A stretch of 64,000 nt of DNA from Candidatus Hydrothermarchaeum profundi (GTDB lineage: Archaea; Hydrothermarchaeota; Hydrothermarchaeia; Hydrothermarchaeales; Hydrothermarchaeaceae): contig MTMF02000009.1 in assembly GCA_002011125.2 (NCBI GenBank), positions 1,518,989 through 1,582,988 of the forward strand. The letters run 5' to 3'. This document shows positions 1 through 9,312 of the stretch, piece after piece. Numbering within the stretch: position 1 is the first letter of the stretch; each line of letters starts with the position of its first letter. A model generated the notes under the pieces. It searched no databases. It was given only the letters and a program-made list of their open reading frames with translations, and was not told the origin of the DNA. Both the position numbers and the translations under genes were made by a program.

Positions 1-1782
1 GGGGTCTTTTATCTATTCGGAAATAATGGGGAAGTAATATTAGATTCCAAATTTCTAAGGGGAGTAAGAAAGACGGCTATATCCTCTGGTGGAGAATACA
101 TAGCATTAAGTACGGAGAATGTTCTATATTATCTTCAGAAAAATGGAACGATCCTGTGGAACACTTCTTTTCCCGTAGCAGTAAACAGTATATCTATAAC
201 TCCAGACGGAGAGTTTGTAGCAGTAGGATCTGGAAACATCATAAAATATTTTGATAAAAATGGAGTAGAACTTTGGAGCTATTCAACATCCAATAATATA
301 AATGACGTTTCAATATCTTCTGATGGGGAATATATAGCCGCAGCCTCTGGCAATGTTATCTATTACTTAAAAGGAGACGGCTCGCTAGACTGGACTTTTT
401 CTGCTTCAAGAGAACTTAAGGATTTATCAATTACGTCTGACGGGGCCTTTATTGCTGCGACAACTGAAAATACCCTATATTACTTAGACAAAGTTGCATC
501 AATATTGTGGAATTATTCTGGAAATAATTTTAAAAGCGTTACAGTTGCTTCGAATGGAGAGATAATCACCGTTACCTCTGGATCAACAATAATTCTTCTG
601 GAGAGAAGAGGCAGAGTAGTTTCTAGATTCCTAGCAGACGGTGAAATAACTCTTACAGATCTTTCTTCACAAGGGGATTATCTTGCTTATGCTTCCAGTA
701 AAAAACTCTATTTTCTAGATAATTCAGGCCGGAGGATAGTCGCGACGCCCAGTATTCCTAGATACCTGTTGCCTACTGGAGTGGCAGTGCTTTTTTTAGC
801 GATTGTAGTTTTACTACTACGCCGTAAGATGAGAGTGGTCGTCAAAAAAGAAGAGAAGCCATTAAAAATCGAGTCTAGTGAGATCAGAATATCTAAGGAA
901 AAAGAGCCATTACGGGAGCAGTACGGCAAAGTTCTTGTAAAAGTTGTTAATTCAAGAACAAAAAAACCTATCCCCCTAGCTTCTGTTTCGCTTAGAGGTC
1001 TTGTAAAAACAACAGATGAGAGAGGAGAAGCGTCCTTTGAGAACGTGCCATTAAGAAGGGCAGAATTATCGGTTGTAAAAGAGGAATATGAAGAACAAAT
1101 TGAAGTATTTGACGTAGATATCGAGAATAAGATAATTATAGAAATGAACCCAAGAAGCATACTTACTCAAGAGCAACGTGAAGAAATCCAGAGGAGTCTA
1201 GAGATTCTTAAAGGTGCATATGAAAAAGTCTCAACGCTAGATACGTGTATACCTAACTATTATGTTTCAGTAGCCGAGAGAATAGCTAAGATAATTGAAA
1301 TGGCAGGTTATTCGCCTGAAGTTTTTAAGTCCGAGAAGGAGCTGGAAAAAGTACTTGATTATTTAATCACAAAATTTCAGGATATATGCAAAGAACTTTC
1401 TGAAATAATGGTAGATTGGAGGAATATAAAGATTTATAAAGCGGCCGGAAAGCTTGATCCTAGTAACTGTATGGCCGGAGAGATTGATGAGAAAGTTGAT
1501 GAACTTCAAGATCTCGACGCATTAGCTGGACGAGGATTACTGTATCTTAGGGAGGAGATACGGAGCGTAGACAAGCTTATTATATCAAAAATGGATGAGC
1601 TTACCGTTCTGCCTGTATCCAGTTTATGGAAGATTTCTAAATATCTGGCTGATGAAGCATCTAGTAAGGAGAAAGTTGAAAAAGCAATTAATGTATTTCT
1701 CTCCAAGATAATATTAAACTATTCCAAAGATATGTTAGAGAATGATTCCATCGTAAAGAGACTAAAATTTGCTCTTGTCTAA
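1..1782 (+). CDS. Membrane beta-propeller protein with CarboxypepD_reg-like domain (5' truncated)
   Basis: The frame is open from the first base of the window, so the gene begins upstream; the ATG at 505 lies inside a propeller repeat and is not the start. Residues 1-245 of the visible 593 are repeats of about 40 aa with aromatic strands (ILWNTS, ELWSYS, ILWNYS) and S-x-x-G-E-Y-I-A turns, as in WD40/PQQ-like propellers. One transmembrane helix follows (about 252-273), then a basic stretch, a carboxypeptidase-regulatory-like beta sandwich (about 310-381) and a helical C-terminal domain of about 210 aa that I do not recognise. The propeller is probably outside the cell and the tail inside. The plan resembles the protein at 46141-47766. 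Its stop overlaps the stop of the convergent gene by 4 nt. A sensing or adhesion role is inference. Confidence 0.8.
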   Translation, partial: GVFYLFGNNGEVILDSKFLRGVRKTAISSGGEYIALSTENVLYYLQKNGTILWNTSFPVAVNSISITPDGEFVAVGSGNIIKYFDKNGVELWSYSTSNNINDVSISSDGEYIAAASGNVIYYLKGDGSLDWTFSASRELKDLSITSDGAFIAATTENTLYYLDKVASILWNYSGNNFKSVTVASNGEIITVTSGSTIILLERRGRVVSRFLADGEITLTDLSSQGDYLAYASSKKLYFLDNSGRRIVATPSIPRYLLPTGVAVLFLAIVVLLLRRKMRVVVKKEEKPLKIESSEIRISKEKEPLREQYGKVLVKVVNSRTKKPIPLASVSLRGLVKTTDERGEASFENVPLRRAELSVVKEEYEEQIEVFDVDIENKIIIEMNPRSILTQEQREEIQRSLEILKGAYEKVSTLDTCIPNYYVSVAERIAKIIEMAGYSPEVFKSEKELEKVLDYLITKFQDICKELSEIMVDWRNIKIYKAAGKLDPSNCMAGEIDEKVDELQDLDALAGRGLLYLREEIRSVDKLIISKMDELTVLPVSSLWKISKYLADEASSKEKVEKAINVFLSKIILNYSKDMLENDSIVKRLKFALV

Positions 1783-3800
1783 TCTTCGCCTATCACGACA
1801 TCGCCTACACTGGATTCTCTATCATCTTGTTTAAATCTCTGCATTCCAATAGTTACTCTGCCCATAAACCAGATAAAAGTTAAAACTAGAATACTGCCAT
1901 ATGCAACAAAAGCAATAAAAATCTGGTTCTTTTGTTTGTAAAGAATTTGTAGTTCTTCGGCAATGCGTTCTGCGTCTTTAATCTCGCCTGCTTTTCTATA
2001 CAGACTTTCCGCCGTTTCATAATTTTTTATTGCGCTTTCGTAGTTAGTAGAAACTTCATCATAGTCAAGAGGATTGTATACGAAATAAAATGTTCCTTCT
2101 CCCTCACCCAACTGGAACATCTTGCTTCTAGCATTACGTAACATTATTTCTGCCTTTTTAACATCTTCAGATGCAGAGAGCAATGATTTCTCATATCTAT
2201 CCTGCAATAACTGTTGTGTCTGTTGGTATTCTCTTGCTTTTTTCTCATCACCTGAATATTTAGAGATCTCTGACATTCTCTTGTATAATAACGATGCCAC
2301 TTTATAGTCGTTCTCCTTGGTTTCTGCGGCTTTATTTTCTAGATCCTTTAAGACATTCTTTGCAAATCTTTGCCAGAGATTTTGAGCTGCCGTCACGCTT
2401 TTACTTGATTGCAATTTGAGTTCTGCGTCCTCTAGGTTCTCATCTCCGATTCTAATCTTATTTAAAGCACTATTAGCTTTAATTATTGCATCAGCAGAAC
2501 TGATTAATTTTCCATCTATAAGATCTTTCTCAGAGTCTTCCAAATAACTTAGAAGTGACCTCACTCCACTATACACCGACATCACCATCGCGATCTTACG
2601 AATCTCGGTTTTCCCCTTAGCATTTTCGAGAAGGAGAAGGGTATCCTGTATTAGAGACTTCTCTTCTTGGCTATCCGTTGAAGCACTCAGATTTTTAAGA
2701 TAGCCGGTGGCTTCTTCAATTCCTGGAAAATAGACAGTGACATACAGATAAATGGTTTGTTTTCCAGCGTAGTGAGTTTTTAGGTCATATGCCCAGTCCT
2801 TATCCCCTAAACTGGCATCTGGAGGTAGAGTAATACTAAAGCTATAATTTTCAGATTCTCCTGGAGCTATATAATCATCGCCCTTAATGCTTACCCATCC
2901 TTTTGGACCATTGGTAAGAGAAAAACTTAATCCTTCTATGGGAGTAAATCCACCAACTTCGCTAATTGTTATTATTCTAGTAGTAGTGTCCTTTCCCGGC
3001 TCGAAGGTGATCTTACCCATATCTATTGTTTTTTTGCTTATTTCCATTTTCGGTTGTGGTATAGTATATTTAGCTTCTTGAGGCTCTGACGTGATCACAC
3101 TTGTAGAAGTAATGATTGGTTTAATATTATATGTGCCGGGTTTTAGTCCCTTTTGGGGTATAGTGACGTTTACTTGGATGTTTTTGGATTCAAGAGGATC
3201 AAGGTCCCCTATCTCCCCAGAGTATAGAAGTTCTGCAGGACCGATCTCCGCTATTAAGACTGTAACGTTAGAAGCGTTTTTATATCCATAATATTCCTCA
3301 ACTGTTAATATTCGTTTAAAGGATGTTCCAGCCTTGACATTCCCCCAGTCTACTTTGTCCCAGATAGCCCTTATTGTTGGATTGGGATAATTTATCTTTA
3401 CTGTGAATCCTGTAATATTCTGAGACGCTAAATTAGTGCCGGTTATTGAGAGAACTCCGCCAGTATATGTCTTTTCTTCCATAGAGGAAGATGCATAGAA
3501 TGTTACTGTTATATCCTTGTGCGTGTTTGGATTAAGATAGAAACTCTTTGAAGCATCATCTATTGAAGCCGTAATACCGTCAATACCATAGAATGATACG
3601 CTTAAATCCTGAATATTCCTACCAGATTCATTGCCTAAAGTTACTCTTATAACCCTCGTTAGCGAGAAAGTTTCCCCCTTTGGTTTATCAAAATCATAGA
3701 TAAGTTCTTTATCTCCTAGAAAACTTGCAGTTGCATCTGCATATGTAAGAGGAACTAACAAAAGGAAACAGAATAATATAATTAAATATTTAATACTCAC
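1779..3800 (-). CDS. Secreted, C-terminally membrane-anchored protein with Ig-like repeats and helical stalk
   Basis: 673 aa. The N-terminus is a signal peptide (KYLIILFCFLLLVPLTYA). Residues about 30-350 look like tandem beta-sandwich domains of the COG1470/NEW3 kind, with phrases such as PGESENYSFSITLP and many N-x-S/T sequons. About 360-620 is highly charged and helical (TPR-like or coiled coil). A transmembrane helix at about 633-653 (IFIAFVAYGSILVLTFIWF) precedes a short acidic cytoplasmic tail. The start is GTG at 3800, with AGGTGA six bases upstream. The start overlaps the end of the upstream gene by 11 nt, so the two form a coupled operon. It is an envelope protein of unknown function. 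Confidence 0.8.
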   Translation of the reverse strand: MSIKYLIILFCFLLLVPLTYADATASFLGDKELIYDFDKPKGETFSLTRVIRVTLGNESGRNIQDLSVSFYGIDGITASIDDASKSFYLNPNTHKDITVTFYASSSMEEKTYTGGVLSITGTNLASQNITGFTVKINYPNPTIRAIWDKVDWGNVKAGTSFKRILTVEEYYGYKNASNVTVLIAEIGPAELLYSGEIGDLDPLESKNIQVNVTIPQKGLKPGTYNIKPIITSTSVITSEPQEAKYTIPQPKMEISKKTIDMGKITFEPGKDTTTRIITISEVGGFTPIEGLSFSLTNGPKGWVSIKGDDYIAPGESENYSFSITLPPDASLGDKDWAYDLKTHYAGKQTIYLYVTVYFPGIEEATGYLKNLSASTDSQEEKSLIQDTLLLLENAKGKTEIRKIAMVMSVYSGVRSLLSYLEDSEKDLIDGKLISSADAIIKANSALNKIRIGDENLEDAELKLQSSKSVTAAQNLWQRFAKNVLKDLENKAAETKENDYKVASLLYKRMSEISKYSGDEKKAREYQQTQQLLQDRYEKSLLSASEDVKKAEIMLRNARSKMFQLGEGEGTFYFVYNPLDYDEVSTNYESAIKNYETAESLYRKAGEIKDAERIAEELQILYKQKNQIFIAFVAYGSILVLTFIWFMGRVTIGMQRFKQDDRESSVGDVVIGED

Positions 3801-4767
3801 TTTGGCTCACCTGCACTAACTCGTTTCCCAAAAAATATTCGTAAGTATCTATGTTCCAAGCTTTTATTCTGTGTATGAGGTAAACTGTTATTATAATTAG
3901 TAGAACTGTAATTCCACTAAAATATGCTGCGAGTCCTAGAAGTAAAGAATTCATTTGTTTTTGGATTTCTACAAGATTATTCTCAACTTTTATTTCCCAC
4001 GCTGATTCATGGTGGTACTGGTAGTACTTTTGAGCTTCCTTGAATTTTATCAAAGCACTTCTGGCTAGAACATATGATTTTATTTTTGAAGGAAAATATC
4101 CCCCCCGGAGTTCTGCTGATTTTTTATATTCGTCTTCAGCCTGCGAAAAAAATGAATTTGCTCTTTGCATGTCTTTATCGTAGCTTTCTTTTAAACTCGC
4201 CTCTTTTATCCGATAATTTGTTGCCTCAAGGGTTTCGCCAGCGGCCTCAAAAGCTCGCGATGCAGCTCCGTAAAAATCTATCTTCCTTTTTGTAATTTCT
4301 GTTGTGTCAGCTTCCCTTACGTAGGCATTAGCTTGTGTAGTCAATAAGTCGATAACCGCCTGCCTAGCAGAGTTTACAAGGTCTGTGGCTTCAACTCCAA
4401 AGTTCTCTTTCATTCTATCCAATTGAGGGATATCCTCAGTTGCCAGCTTTTTGGCTATCTCAACTGATTTTTCATGATCCTCCGAGATATCCGACACTGC
4501 AAGGAGATACGCTTTATCAAACTGTAAAAGGAATTCTTTAGTGGCTATTGAAAAATCGGCCACATACTTAGGGCAGGAGGCTCTTTCTCGTCCGTATAAT
4601 ATTAGGAGAATGTCTTGTTTCACATCATTTAAAAGAGGATATTTATCGAATGCTTGAGATTGAAGTCCCCTTATCTCGGAAGCTAAGCTGGTACAACTCT
4701 GTGCAAAAACAGGGGATGAGAAAGTTAGAATTATCAATGCAAATGTTAAGATTATTTTAAGGTCCAT
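3790..4767 (-). CDS. Membrane-anchored helical ectodomain protein (TPR-like)
   Basis: 325 aa from the ATG at 4767. A longer frame to 4821 would overlap the divergent tubulin start and would put 18 residues before the signal peptide. The 4767 start has AGGTG three bases upstream and begins directly with MDLKIILTFALIILTF, a good signal peptide ending near VFAQ. The middle (about 25-270) is almost all helical and charged, with repeated A-x-x-x-F/Y-x-x-A patterns (GAASRAFEAAGE, KYYQYHHESAW) like TPR hairpins. A transmembrane helix at about 278-302 is followed by a tail of about 25 aa. It is the first gene of a two-gene operon with the Ig-like protein and diverges from the tubulin operon, with only 52 nt between the starts. 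Function unknown. Confidence 0.75.
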   Translation of the reverse strand: MDLKIILTFALIILTFSSPVFAQSCTSLASEIRGLQSQAFDKYPLLNDVKQDILLILYGRERASCPKYVADFSIATKEFLLQFDKAYLLAVSDISEDHEKSVEIAKKLATEDIPQLDRMKENFGVEATDLVNSARQAVIDLLTTQANAYVREADTTEITKRKIDFYGAASRAFEAAGETLEATNYRIKEASLKESYDKDMQRANSFFSQAEDEYKKSAELRGGYFPSKIKSYVLARSALIKFKEAQKYYQYHHESAWEIKVENNLVEIQKQMNSLLLGLAAYFSGITVLLIIITVYLIHRIKAWNIDTYEYFLGNELVQVSQSEY

Positions 4768-4780
4768 ACACCTGAAAGCA

Positions 4781-4803
4781 TTTATATTTAACGTCTTTAT
4801 ATA
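4781..4803. promoter_or_regulatory. Divergent promoter region between the surface-protein operon and the tubulin operon
   Basis: The 52 nt between the divergent starts 4767 and 4820 contain two TATA-like stretches on the plus strand, TTTATATTTA at 4781-4790 and TTTATATA at 4796-4803. The first would place a plus-strand start of transcription near 4808-4812 and the second almost at the ATG (leaderless). There is only a weak GTGG upstream of 4820. The shared short region suggests that the two operons are co-regulated; this is inference. Confidence 0.45.
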
Positions 4804-4819
4804 ATTTAAGTGGAATTTC

Positions 4820-6046
4820 ATGCCTTATGCATTTATAGGTGTAGGACAATGCGGCGGAGGTATAGTTGATGCCGCCTTTTATGACAAAAATATGTTTAAA
4901 GTAGCGGTTCCGATAGCTATAAACTCCGCCACAATGGATCTTCAAACGTTGAAACACATAGGGAGAGAATATTGGGTAGGGATGTCTAGGGATAGGGGTT
5001 TCATTGACGGTACTATAGATGGATTTGAACACTTTGTAAGTGGAGGATATGGTAAGAATAGAGCTAAAGCTTATGAGGACGCCTTAAAATATGAGGATAC
5101 AATAAGGGATATAATAATTGAGCGCGCAAGAGTAAAGGGTGCAACAGATGATAGAGGAGTAGGCATCCCTGTCGCCTTTATAGTTTTTGGGCTTGGGGGA
5201 GGTACTGGCAGTGGCGCCTCTCCCGTTATAGCTAAGGTCTTACGGGAGATGGGGATCCCGGTAATTGCTGTTGTGGTTTTGCCGGCTAGTCATGAGGGTG
5301 GGCTTACTGCTAAGAATGCAGTAGAAAGTCTTAATATTCTAGTAGAACATGTAGATTCAGTAGTTCTGGTTGACAATCAAAAATTGGCCTATGCTGAGAG
5401 CGCAGAAACCCTTTATCAACGTTACAATGAATATGTAGCGAGAAGCCTAAGGGATATTGTGATAGGTACTGCGCTTGAGAGGATAAATCCTGCAGATTTT
5501 GAGGGATATGCGCCTGTGATTGATTTGAAGGATATGATTGCCGCTACCTCTTTTACATTAGGTAAGAAGACTAAGCCTGGATTTGCGTGCCTTGGGAGAG
5601 CTAGTGAAAAGACTAGAGACCTACTGCACTATATACTACCAATAGGAGGCTATAAAGAAATAGACGTTATAAGTCTGCTTTATAGAGCTTTTATGAAGCT
5701 AACTGTCGAGGACGTTAGAGCTGAAGACGCTGAAAAGAATCTCGTGTTATTAAGATTACCACCTGTCTATATAACTAAATCTGGAAAGATTAATACTAGC
5801 ATGGCTAAGCAGGTTATGGAGGAGAGGTCCAGATTAGGGGAGACGCACTTCGGCGTTTCTCTCACTAAGAGGAATCTCGCTACGGCTACTGTACTTTTAA
5901 CTTATAGGCCAAACCAGATTGCAAGACTAAAGGTGCTCAGCCAGCTCGCAGGGCAATATACAGATATTTCTCTTAAAGTACTTGAGGAATATGAAAAGGA
6001 TTTTGCTCTCGAAGAGTTACCTGAGGAGATAGAGGTAGAAGAATGA
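4820..6046 (+). CDS. cetZ: CetZ-like tubulin-superfamily GTPase
   Basis: 408 aa. The N-terminal nucleotide-binding loop GVGQCGGG (residues 7-14) is of the CetZ/tubulin type (GxGQ-GG) rather than the FtsZ GVGGAGG type. INSATMDL (34-41) matches the CetZ strand that follows. The tubulin signature GLGGGTGSG is at 124-132, and the T7-loop D-x-x-D is present as IDLKD (234-238), so GTP hydrolysis on polymerisation looks possible. VLPASHEGG (about 153-161) also follows CetZ. The C-terminus is short and acidic (EELPEEIEVEE), as in tail peptides that bind partners. It is the first gene of a three-gene operon; its last four bases overlap the start of the membrane protein. CetZ proteins of haloarchaea act in cell shape and motility. 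A canonical FtsZ role is less likely. Confidence 0.82.
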   Translation: MPYAFIGVGQCGGGIVDAAFYDKNMFKVAVPIAINSATMDLQTLKHIGREYWVGMSRDRGFIDGTIDGFEHFVSGGYGKNRAKAYEDALKYEDTIRDIIIERARVKGATDDRGVGIPVAFIVFGLGGGTGSGASPVIAKVLREMGIPVIAVVVLPASHEGGLTAKNAVESLNILVEHVDSVVLVDNQKLAYAESAETLYQRYNEYVARSLRDIVIGTALERINPADFEGYAPVIDLKDMIAATSFTLGKKTKPGFACLGRASEKTRDLLHYILPIGGYKEIDVISLLYRAFMKLTVEDVRAEDAEKNLVLLRLPPVYITKSGKINTSMAKQVMEERSRLGETHFGVSLTKRNLATATVLLTYRPNQIARLKVLSQLAGQYTDISLKVLEEYEKDFALEELPEEIEVEE

Positions 6047-7482
6047 ATGAATATGCTCTCGCTACTCTGACTATAATAATTATACTTGGAGCGGGATTTG
6101 GACTTTTGATTTATTTTGGTATTGATGTTGTGACATATTTTGGTGTAGGGCTTGTTGTCGCCTCTATCGTAGGAAGTGTTATCTATACATGGTGGAGAAG
6201 TCAGAGCGATAAGACTATTGAGCGTCTTAAATTGGAGATTTTGACAAAAATTAAAAGGGAATTGGAAGACGTTGAGAGCCTTGTTGAAGAGGCGTCAAAA
6301 ATCACAGATATGGCTCCTATCTCTACGAAATTAACACTCTTGAGAGAGAACCTAGTAAAGCAGAAATTTTTCGATAACCATTTCAATATCAATAAGACTA
6401 TAAGGAAATATACCCTTACTTTTATTGAGCAAGAGGCCAGAAAAGTAGAGCAGAGGCTTAGAAGCTTAGAAGCCCTAGCAGCGGGAGCATGTAGACCTGA
6501 GCTTGAGAAATTTATAAAGGACCTGCAATCCAAGCTTGAAAAACTTTTAGATGCGGGGTATGGTATTGAAGAAGATATTAGCGAGTTTAATATAATTGCT
6601 GCACAGCCATCGCAGAGTTTGAGAGAGATGATAGAGAAGAAAATGAGGCTCTCTGAAAAATTCGAGGAGGTTCTTGATAAATGCGTTGAAGAGGCGGTTT
6701 CAGTTGCTACGGCTAGCAGGAGATTCGGCGACACCTCGACCTTAGAGTCCAGCGTGCTAGAGGTAAAGAAGATGAAGAGCGACTTTGATAACGCAGTTTT
6801 TTTACTGGTTAAGGCGAGGAATGAGTTGAAGGATATTTTGAGAGATGTCTTCTCTAGGCAACATAGTAAGCTTATCTCACATGTTAAAGAGATTTATAGC
6901 CTCTTAAGCGCCAATCATGTAGGCGAGAAATATAAGACGGTCATTAGAGATATAAGAGACGAACTTTTATCTCTTAATGACCCAGGAAGAATTCAAGAGT
7001 TAAGGGAACTTGAAAGAGAATTCAAGAACAAAACAGCATACGTTGTAACCGATCTTTTCGAAGAAATGGTTGAGTTAGAAAAAAACATAAATATCTATAA
7101 ACCACATGAGAAAGTTTGGACTTCTGACAAGAAGATCCCCGAACTAGTTAACAAAGTAAACCCTTCAGACGAACTTGAAGTATTCGCAAAGAACGCTAGA
7201 AAAGCTCTCAAGTGCCTTGTGAATCAACTTGAGAAAGATGTCGGTTTTCTTAAAATAATAGAGAACTACGCTAAAGTGGAACCTATTATTAGTAGGAAAT
7301 TAAATGAGAGGGGAGTACTAACTATTTCAGATTTGAATGTAAAGTATGCAGACAAGTTTATGTTACTATACAGTCTGAAAAATGAGGATACAACCTATGA
7401 AGAGGATCCCCCCACATTAACTCTTAAATCTAAGGTGGCAGCAGAGTTGAAGAATAAGCTATTAAAGAAGAAAAGGTCTTAG
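6043..7482 (+). CDS. Membrane-anchored coiled-coil protein between two tubulin homologues
   Basis: 479 aa. The start ATG overlaps the stop of the CetZ-like gene (ATGA), so translation is probably coupled. Two hydrophobic helices at about 4-26 (ALATLTIIIILGAGFGLLIY) and 28-50 form a hairpin that would leave the rest in the cytoplasm. Residues about 55-470 are helical and charged, with long heptad-like stretches (KLEILTKIKRELEDVESL). No enzymatic motif is visible and I do not recognise the family. Position and topology fit a membrane tether or adaptor for the flanking tubulins, comparable in role (not sequence) to bacterial FtsZ anchors. This function is inference. Confidence 0.75.
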   Translation: MNEYALATLTIIIILGAGFGLLIYFGIDVVTYFGVGLVVASIVGSVIYTWWRSQSDKTIERLKLEILTKIKRELEDVESLVEEASKITDMAPISTKLTLLRENLVKQKFFDNHFNINKTIRKYTLTFIEQEARKVEQRLRSLEALAAGACRPELEKFIKDLQSKLEKLLDAGYGIEEDISEFNIIAAQPSQSLREMIEKKMRLSEKFEEVLDKCVEEAVSVATASRRFGDTSTLESSVLEVKKMKSDFDNAVFLLVKARNELKDILRDVFSRQHSKLISHVKEIYSLLSANHVGEKYKTVIRDIRDELLSLNDPGRIQELRELEREFKNKTAYVVTDLFEEMVELEKNINIYKPHEKVWTSDKKIPELVNKVNPSDELEVFAKNARKALKCLVNQLEKDVGFLKIIENYAKVEPIISRKLNERGVLTISDLNVKYADKFMLLYSLKNEDTTYEEDPPTLTLKSKVAAELKNKLLKKKRS

Positions 7483-7484
7483 TC

Positions 7485-8837
7485 ATGGAGGATTATTCTA
7501 CTAGGTGGAGCATTATAGCCTCCGGCGAAGGAGCCAACCGCATCTCTTTCTTATATTACGCGAAATATAGAAATCCCGCAATTGAGGATAGGGTTCTTCT
7601 CCTTAATACAACTACGGCCGATGTAAAACCTGAAAAAACTTTTGAATATATGTTAACTAAGAACCCCCGATTTCAGGAAATCTATGAAAAGATAAAGCGA
7701 GAAAAGATATGTATTTTTGGTAAATCGCCTTCTGGAGCCGGAAATAACTGGAAAGTAGGTGAAAACGAAGCAAGAGACGATTTCGACACTATAAGAAGAT
7801 ACATAGAGAACCTTAAGCTTGGAGGGCGGGATGTAATATTCGGGATATCTACTCTAGGCGGCGGAACTGGTAATGGATCTCTACCCTTTATAATATATCA
7901 ACTGAAATATGGGAGTGAGGCTTTAATACTTGGGCAGAACAGTTTTATAGCTTTAGGGATAATGCCCTATGATTTCGAAGCTCCTCAGAGATTTTTTAAT
8001 ACCATCTGTGGCATCGCTCGGCTTTTAAAGTATGGTCCGAGGGGAGTGCAGAATGCGGATATGTTATTATTAGCTGATAACACTCAAATTGAGAGACTTC
8101 TCGGAATCACAGAGTCTTTCAAGGAGGAGAGATACTACAGAATAAATGAAGAGATAATTAAAGCCATAAACATGATGATAGCTCCTGGAGGTCCTGGGGC
8201 AAGGTCAACTATTGATGTAGCTGATTATTATCAGCTTCCAAGCAATATAGGAACTTATCATTTTACTCCTTGTATGAGTCTTGGAAATGATCCGGAAGTA
8301 TTTGGAATAGAGACCGCTTTGGAAACGGCTATGGATCGCCCTATGGCCCCGGTAGACCCAAAAACAGCTACTATGGCATATGTAATTGTTGTGGCACCTA
8401 AAAAATATGTTGAAAATGGCACCTTTACTCAGGAAGGGTTAGAGGATATAACGAGAGATTGGGCAGTCAAAAACTTAGCTGGGCGTAGAGGAGGTATTTT
8501 GAGATATTCCAGCCTGGTTGCCAGCAGAGAGATAGAAACCTTGGATGTTATGATATTACTAGGAGGCTTCAGTCTGAAGGACATATTCTCTAAAGCTCTT
8601 CAGAAATATTACGATTTTAAGGATAGCTTGGAAATAGAAGGAAAAGAAGTAGAGCTTGCTGACGAAAACAACCCAAGAATCAAGGTGAGAATAAATATCG
8701 ATGATATAGAAACTATAGAATCTCGGATAAAGGAGTATATTAGGCTTACAGAAGATAGAATTAAAAGAGCTAGAGAAGAAGAAATTGATTTAAAAGAAAA
8801 GCTCTTAGAGTGGGGATTTGGAAAATCCACTCCCTAA
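7485..8837 (+). CDS. Divergent second tubulin/FtsZ-superfamily GTPase
   Basis: 450 aa, starting three bases after the previous stop. The N-terminal loop is altered (SGEGANR, 13-19), with LLNTTTADV (39-47) as the T3-like segment. The signature loop is GGGTGNG (125-131), and the T7 loop keeps D-x-x-D (IDVAD, 243-247). The GTP-binding and catalytic aspartate elements are therefore both present, although the overall sequence is far from CetZ, FtsZ or the first gene of the operon. An insertion of about 40 aa (about 60-100) separates the T3-like and T4 elements. The C-terminal 60 residues are a charged helix (about 395-450). It could co-polymerise with the CetZ-like protein or form its own filament; neither can be judged from sequence alone. 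Confidence 0.75.
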   Translation: MEDYSTRWSIIASGEGANRISFLYYAKYRNPAIEDRVLLLNTTTADVKPEKTFEYMLTKNPRFQEIYEKIKREKICIFGKSPSGAGNNWKVGENEARDDFDTIRRYIENLKLGGRDVIFGISTLGGGTGNGSLPFIIYQLKYGSEALILGQNSFIALGIMPYDFEAPQRFFNTICGIARLLKYGPRGVQNADMLLLADNTQIERLLGITESFKEERYYRINEEIIKAINMMIAPGGPGARSTIDVADYYQLPSNIGTYHFTPCMSLGNDPEVFGIETALETAMDRPMAPVDPKTATMAYVIVVAPKKYVENGTFTQEGLEDITRDWAVKNLAGRRGGILRYSSLVASREIETLDVMILLGGFSLKDIFSKALQKYYDFKDSLEIEGKEVELADENNPRIKVRINIDDIETIESRIKEYIRLTEDRIKRAREEEIDLKEKLLEWGFGKSTP

Positions 8838-8839
8838 TG

Positions 8840-9301
8840 TTACATTGCCCCAATTATGTCGCCTCTTGTTATGATCCCTACAAGCTTTCCTCTCTCTACA
8901 ACCGGGAGCCTGTTTATATTGTGAGATGACATCAGTCTAGCAGCCTCTTCTAGTGAGGCTGTAGATTTAATGGTGATAACTTTTTTAGTCATTATATCTC
9001 CTACCCTCATTGACGAAGCCTTCTTAATTTTTTCTAGAGCCTCCTTTAATTCAAGCTTCATTCGCACCGGAAGTTCAAGCAAGTCAAAGGGAGATGGCAA
9101 CAGCGTGGTTATACTCATGTAAGGTGGCTCTAACAGTTTCATTATATCTGTCTCGCTGATAACTCCTATTACTTTACTATTTGAGACTACAGGGGCTCCG
9201 CTTATTTTTTTCTTCCTTAATATTTTCGCTGCGTCGTAGATTGAATCTTCTGGAGTAAATACGACGACATGCTTATTCATAACATCTTTCACTTTAACCA
9301 C
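8840..9301 (-). CDS. Two-CBS-domain protein
   Basis: 153 aa, from a GTG at 9301. A longer frame to 9349 would run far into argC. The GTG has a perfect AGGAGGA six bases upstream, embedded in the argC stop, so the pair is translationally coupled. Two CBS domains are visible: about 3-55 (VKVKDVMNKHVVVFTPEDS) and about 95-150 (MRVGDIMTKKVITIKSTAS, ending in RGDIIGAM). CBS pairs bind adenosyl ligands and regulate enzymes or transport; no partner domain is fused here. It ends 2 nt before the end of the convergent tubulin gene. A link with arginine or lysine synthesis is suggested only by the operon. Confidence 0.85.
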   Translation of the reverse strand: MVKVKDVMNKHVVVFTPEDSIYDAAKILRKKKISGAPVVSNSKVIGVISETDIMKLLEPPYMSITTLLPSPFDLLELPVRMKLELKEALEKIKKASSMRVGDIMTKKVITIKSTASLEEAARLMSSHNINRLPVVERGKLVGIITRGDIIGAM

Positions 9302-9312
9302 TGCTATTCCTC

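Noticed and set aside
505-1782. ATG at 505 as gene start
   Set aside because: The frame is open to base 1 and the first 504 bases encode more propeller repeats, so the gene starts outside the window.
7485-8837. Canonical FtsZ
   Set aside because: The N-terminal loop and most of the sequence are unlike FtsZ; only the signature and T7 loops are shared.
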